A stretch of DNA of 60,000 bases from Owenia fusiformis (lineage: Eukaryota; Annelida; Polychaeta; Sabellida; Oweniidae), in NCBI GenBank assembly GCA_903813345.2, contig CAIIXF020000010.1, forward strand, positions 34,401,425-34,461,424. The letters are read 5' to 3'. How positions within the stretch are numbered: position 1 is the first letter of the stretch; each line of letters starts with the position of its first letter. Under the pieces are notes generated by a model. It did not search any database, was not told the origin of the DNA, and worked only from the letters and a program-made list of their open reading frames with translations. Below are positions 56,168 through 60,000 of the stretch, piece by piece. The position numbers and the translations under genes are program-made.

Positions 56168-56420
56168 AGATAATATGGGATTCAAAAGGCCCTTTGATTT
56201 CTTCTTCCAACGCCAGTAATTTGGCTAGAGACTCGGGTACAAGCTCGTGACATGTAAATTCAGAAAAAAACATGATAGCCGCTATTTGGTCCAATGTTTC
56301 GATATACCATTTGAAAGGTAAATGGGAATAGGAATAAGGTAATTTGCTATTTATAAAGTCGATTACTTGATGTTTGCCACTTGTTACCATGTTTCGATAC
56401 TATCTATTCCATAATGGTTG
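56168..56420 (-). CDS. Possible coding exon, unknown protein
   Basis: On the minus strand a strong acceptor (TTTAATACGTATTTGCCATTTCAG) ends at 56421. The donor, T/GTAAGTGA, follows 56168. Inside, an ATG at 56390-56388 in good context (GAAACATGG) opens 74 codons plus one base. The sequence contains VIDFINSKLPYSYSHLPFKW and LVPESLAKLLALEEEIKGPF, which look like ordinary folded-protein sequence. An in-frame TAG precedes the ATG, so this would be the first coding exon of a gene running to lower coordinates, with a spliced 5' UTR. No next exon is recognised. The family is unknown. Confidence 0.35.
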
Positions 56421-56545
56421 CTGAAATGGCAAATACGTATTAAACAGAAGAAATCAAATTGTTTCCAAATACTTGTATTTTATATTTTATTTGAATATTT
56501 GAAATTACACAATTATTTTCATCAAGTTGAAGGCGATGAGATCGA

Positions 56546-56772
56546 TTAATTTGAGTACGCACATTGTTTCCGATCCTGAACTGAAATGGCATTGTTTACA
56601 GTGTGCATGTGTTTTAATTGTTTATTTTTTAGGCCAAGCTTCTTAAGAATTTTCTTGAAAAAATCGTTCGCTCTTTGTCTCAGCGGTATCTTCTTTGATA
56701 CAGAGTTCTCTAGATTTACTTCTTGCACGACGTACTTTATAATGATCGGATATTCTGGTTTATTCAAGCCAC
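56546..56772 (-). CDS. Unknown 105-residue protein, terminal exon
   Basis: The acceptor TGTTTTGTTTCCAG ends at 56773. The exon adds two bases of a split Arg codon, then 74 codons and TAA (56548-56546). It encodes GLNKPEYPIIIKYVVQEVNL, then KKIPLRQRANDFFKKILKKL and a polar tail. It joins in phase to the exon at 57019-57109 across a 246-bp intron with consensus borders. The helical, charged pattern (IIKYVVQE followed by RQRANDFFKKILKKLG) faintly recalls death-fold CARD domains, but this is a guess; no family is claimed. Confidence 0.5.
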
Positions 56773-57018
56773 CTGGAAACAAAACAGTGGTATTTCAGAA
56801 ATCACAAGAATCAAATCAGGTTTAAATGTATTGTCATGGAAACAAATCATAATACTTATATTTTCTGAAATTAACATTTAATATTGTTGGTCCGTATATC
56901 TATGAAGTTAGAAGTATTGGACTAGCTCGTTCGGTTTCATACTTTCCTCCATGGTAAGACAATTTTAATATACATATAATTAAGAGTCATATGCGGAGTA
57001 GGATGTTCAAATACTTAC

Positions 57019-57109
57019 GGGCTTCAAACTCCATAACGAGCCTATCTCTTTCTTCCATCAACACTCTTAGATCGTTATGGAAATCGGTGCAAAACACAAT
57101 ACACAACAT
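57019..57109 (-). CDS. Unknown 105-residue protein, first coding exon
   Basis: Minus-strand ATG at 57109-57107 (A at -3), preceded in frame by TAG two codons upstream. Thirty codons (MLCIVFCTDFHNDLRVLMEE, then RDRLVMEFEA) plus the first base of an Arg codon are followed by the donor GTAAGTAT at 57018. The phase matches the acceptor at 56773. The N-terminal hydrophobic stretch is too short for a confident membrane helix or signal. An upstream coding exon cannot be excluded. Confidence 0.45.
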
Positions 57110-58850
57110 TTTCTATATTTGACAACACATGTACAGCAACATTGGACAACACTAAAGAACACAACATATCGATGAGAGTTATTCACTTCAGTCGAGAGCC
57201 ATGTTAGATTTTGAAACTTTTGAAATCCACATAGCTTTGAATTCGCAGGAAGTAAGATAGAGAGTAATTTTAACCGATTTGTCCAACACATTTGTAAAAT
57301 AAAGTTCTTTCAGGGCTACTTGCATTTGAATAAAGCTCTTACACAGTGTCTGAGGCAAGCTTCTGACGACTCTACCGCAGGAGAGGGGATGAACACGTCA
57401 CTCGGTTGTGGGGGTGGTGGTCGTATTATTGGGTTAATTTCTCCAATAACGTTGTCTTCATGGTTAACTGGACTTTCTACAAACCAAAGATATTTTCAAA
57501 TTCAGAAATGGTTTCTAGGGACTGCTACAGGATGATAAAACAATTTTGAATCCAAGTGGCAACATTGTTTTTTATGACGTCATTATATTTTTTCTTCTGA
57601 AGATGACGTCATTCAAATAGTTTCGATGGCTAATTTATTTGTAAACATTTGTAAATCTCAATCATTTTTGATGTTTTTAACACTTGTGACAACCACTCAG
57701 GCCAGTCAGTTTTTTACCGATTTTAGTGAATGGCATTTCTTTTTGGCTGGTCTGGATGTTGTCATATTATCTTACCTACTTGGCACCTCAATACTTTCTG
57801 TAGATTTCTATTAGTTTGCGAGATGACACCACTTTTTAATGCATAAAACTTTTACTTCCTTGTTTGAGTGCTGCCATATTGTTTATGTTTACAACATCCG
57901 GGTTCCTGAATGGATGGGGGTGTAAGCCTATTTTTCAACCACGATGTACTGAGAAGTGTTCAGGGTATCTCATTTATTTTATTTAGAGCACCATTATTGT
58001 GAAGTTTTTAACTTGTTTTAAGACTTTTTGGATGAGTTCATTTTAACCAATCAGATTGCTCGGTCATTTTGCTCCAACGCTAGCTAAATTTTGTAAAGAG
58101 CTCTTCATACCTCCGAAACCACTGATTGAAGCGAATGCCAAAATCAGAAGCTGCCTTCAGAGCGATATTTTAACAATTTCCAATTCGCCGAGACGTCATT
58201 TCGATTCGCAATGAGAACTTGAACAACTGCTGTTATTATCTATGGTGAGTGTAACACATTTGACATAGTTATTTGGTCTGGGAATCAGTCCAAAACTTTG
58301 TCGAGTGAGCTATTTTTTCCGCAATCTTTAGAAAAGGTTCGGAGAAATTTCCAGCTTTTTCTATTGCATTGTTGCCTTATTCTTTAGTCATCGAGCGTTC
58401 ATTTTAGCTTAAATCGTTGCATTATCGTTTCTTTTAAGTGCTGGGAAACACCCACACACTTTGGTTCATTATTTTCTGAGAAATTCCACTTTTTTGACTT
58501 GTATATTTTGTTCTTTTGGATAAAAGGTTGTCAGAATCTCTGAAACTTTTTCTCTGAATTCTTTTAGCCATCGGTGCTTACAATCAAAATTATTCGACTC
58601 CTGGTATTACTACACTAAATTCGTGAGAAAGCCGCACACTTTTGCCGATTATTTTCGGGATATTTTCATCAAGAAAACTTGTTCTATTTGAGGAAATAGC
58701 CGCCATTTTTGAGTATTGTTGGAAAAGTTTTGATCAGTTCATCTTATCTTTGCATTGCCATTCATTTGTATATTGGTATTTATTGTAAGCGCTAAATTGT
58801 GGTTTACATCGTTGAATCGCTTGTGTGGAATTCATACATATTTTGATCGG
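57110..58850. other. Possible promoter region, otherwise no gene seen
   Basis: No convincing coding sequence. Plus-strand frames at 57320-57535 and 57626-57814 have no known domain. Two perfect TGACGTCA sites lie at 57575 and 57604. 58230-58740 contains repeated words such as GAGAAATTCCACTTTTTT and GTGAGAAAGCCGCACACTTT, suggesting a diverged internal duplication. Confidence 0.4.
57575..57611. promoter_or_regulatory. Two perfect CRE palindromes, 29 bp apart
   Basis: TGACGTCA at 57575-57582 and 57604-57611. This is the CREB/ATF consensus, about 0.5 kb upstream of the minus-strand 105-residue gene model. Function is unproven. Confidence 0.3.
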
Positions 58851-58860
58851 TTATTTTTCT

Positions 58861-59360
58861 GGCTTTGTATAAAAAACCTCCTACCTCATATCCACCTACC
58901 AACCTACGTGGAACATGATACAGTCATTGAAGGGTTCAATTTTAATGATTATTAAATCTCAAAATAGCTCAAAGTATTAACATTTCTACAATTCCGGCTT
59001 TGTTTTATGACTAGACAGATGACAGATCCATAAATAAAGGCATGTGGATGCATTTTAATGTTTAATGACCCGAGGGCGCCCCGGGGGAATAAATAACTAA
59101 CGACCGCGACCATAGGTCCAACAAGCCAGATAAACAAATTGAAAGAAAGTGTGCTAAATTCGATGCTCCGAGTCGGAATCGAACCCAGCTGGGATGTAGT
59201 AGCAACTTGCTATCAAGGATCGTTACAAATGCTTCTATAATTCATCATAAACTAAGATTTAATAGACTAAGATCTTTAAAATTGAACCCTTCAAAGACTG
59301 TATTATGTCCCACGTACGTGGGTAGGTGGGTATGAGGTAGGAGGTTTTTTATACAAAGCC
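58861..59360. mobile_element. 500-bp relative of the 10.4-kb element, 9-bp duplication
   Basis: Ends GGCTTTGTATAAAAAACC and its complement, flanked by TATTTTTCT (58852-58860, 59361-59369). The arms match the 21053-21332 TIR (CCTCCTACC, AACCTACGTGG, ATAAATAAAGGCATGTGGATG). It is essentially the two TIRs back to back, with a SINE-like insert. Confidence 0.9.
59060..59228 (-). mobile_element. tRNA-derived SINE-like insert
   Basis: On the minus strand a tRNA-like head has an A-box-like TAGCAAGTTGC and a B box GGGTTCGATTCC, followed by GACTCGGAGCATC. An unrelated body then ends ATTCCCCCGGGGCGCC and TCATTAAACATTAAA. It interrupts an arm of the 500-bp element. The target words around it (ATGCATTTTAA and ATGCTTCTATAA) look like a diverged duplication. 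The A-to-B spacing is short, so it may be internally deleted. Confidence 0.45.
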
Positions 59361-59369
59361 TATTTTTCT

Positions 59370-60000
59370 TGTTATTTGAGACTGACATTTGACCTACTTT
59401 TTACATGAGGTTGGCCAGTTTTGGGGAATTTTGAACTCAGTCCATCTAGCAATATCAAGGTGCAATTTGACAATTTGTTTAGATATTTATTAAACAGGAT
59501 CTTAAGAGGTTCTGGACAAATCATTTGATTCTGGACTTGTCATATTTTTTTTTCAACGAAATCACATCCAAGGGTTGACTTTTTATTAGCTATTTAGAGA
59601 GTGAGTCCTGCCTAGTATTAATTTCAATAAAAAAGTTAAAATAGAACCCTATTTGAGAGTCAATCTAATACTTACATTACATTGATAAATTAAGGCAAAT
59701 CCTGAAATATTTTTAAAGTGCATTTTTTTATGAAATATTATCCAGCAAGTATTTAGATGAAACGGTCTTATTTAAATACAAATCATAACATGATGATATT
59801 TTTCATGAAACATTTTTCATTTTTAATTTAGGTGAAAACCCTTACATGATGATGTGTTTTCATAACTTCTGTCATAAAATTCCATCAAAGGGTGAAGATA
59901 AAATGATCGAATTTAAGTGATTTAAGGATCACGAGAATATGTTTTCTTGGATATTTTCTATGAAATCCCATCCAATGGTCAAGGTAAAATTTTGATTTTG
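59370..60000. other. Gene-free end of window
   Basis: A+T-rich with diverged direct repeats of ~70-100 bp (GAAATCACATCCAAGGGTTG, GAAATCCCATCCAATGGTCA, AAATTCCATCAAAGGGTGAA at about 59560, 59965 and 59876), suggesting an old tandem repeat that runs out of the window. Confidence 0.5.

Overview
This is a gene-poor, A+T-rich window from an animal nuclear genome. Long introns with GT/AG borders, animal EF-hand and SLC22 proteins, Tc1/mariner, hAT-like, CACTA-like and CR1/L2-like elements, and dispersed repeats with CCGTCCGTCC tracts all fit a repeat-rich invertebrate, most likely marine. I cannot name the phylum from the sequence. Only two genes are firm, and a third is likely. Most of the rest is layered mobile DNA, and many insertions can be delimited by terminal inverted repeats (TIRs) and target-site duplications (TSDs).

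Layout. (1) 152-14326, plus strand: the last two coding exons of a sarcoplasmic-calcium-binding-protein-like EF-hand gene, split by a 13.7-kb phase-0 intron. The intron holds a 354-bp MITE (1605-1958) and an 11.8-kb inverted-repeat composite (2115-13936). The composite contains a mariner-like element (6626-7749) and a roughly 2.5-kb array of a 63-bp satellite (8740-11235). (2) 14500-19816: a TIR element with TTA duplications, beginning 174 bp after the EF-hand stop codon. A 5'-truncated CR1/L2-like retrotransposon (17799-19416) sits in its right arm with its own TSD. (3) 21053-31438: a 10.4-kb TIR element with a 9-bp TSD. A 500-bp relative lies at 58861-59360. The large copy carries several nested elements, including one with arrays of CCATGCAA/TTGCATGG (23017-25330). 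(4) 31737-33121 and 35403-36494: two Tc1/mariner-like fossils with readable transposase C-termini. (5) 37013-44405: a 7.4-kb CACTA-type element with 3-bp TSD, containing a hAT-type element and other repeats. (6) 45406-46341: a 24-unit higher-order minisatellite, open on the minus strand except for one stop. (7) 53040-54782: a complete intronless SLC22-type transporter gene. (8) 56168-57109, minus strand: a probable two-exon orphan gene and a separate possible coding exon. (9) 55126-55846: a foldback element with 9-bp TSD.

The genes show no functional link. The window mainly records nested insertions. For several of them a related repeat elsewhere in the window preserves the uninserted site, which gives internal proof of the boundaries. 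I saw no CRISPR array, operon or prokaryotic feature. No transposon here carries an intact transposase that I can read.
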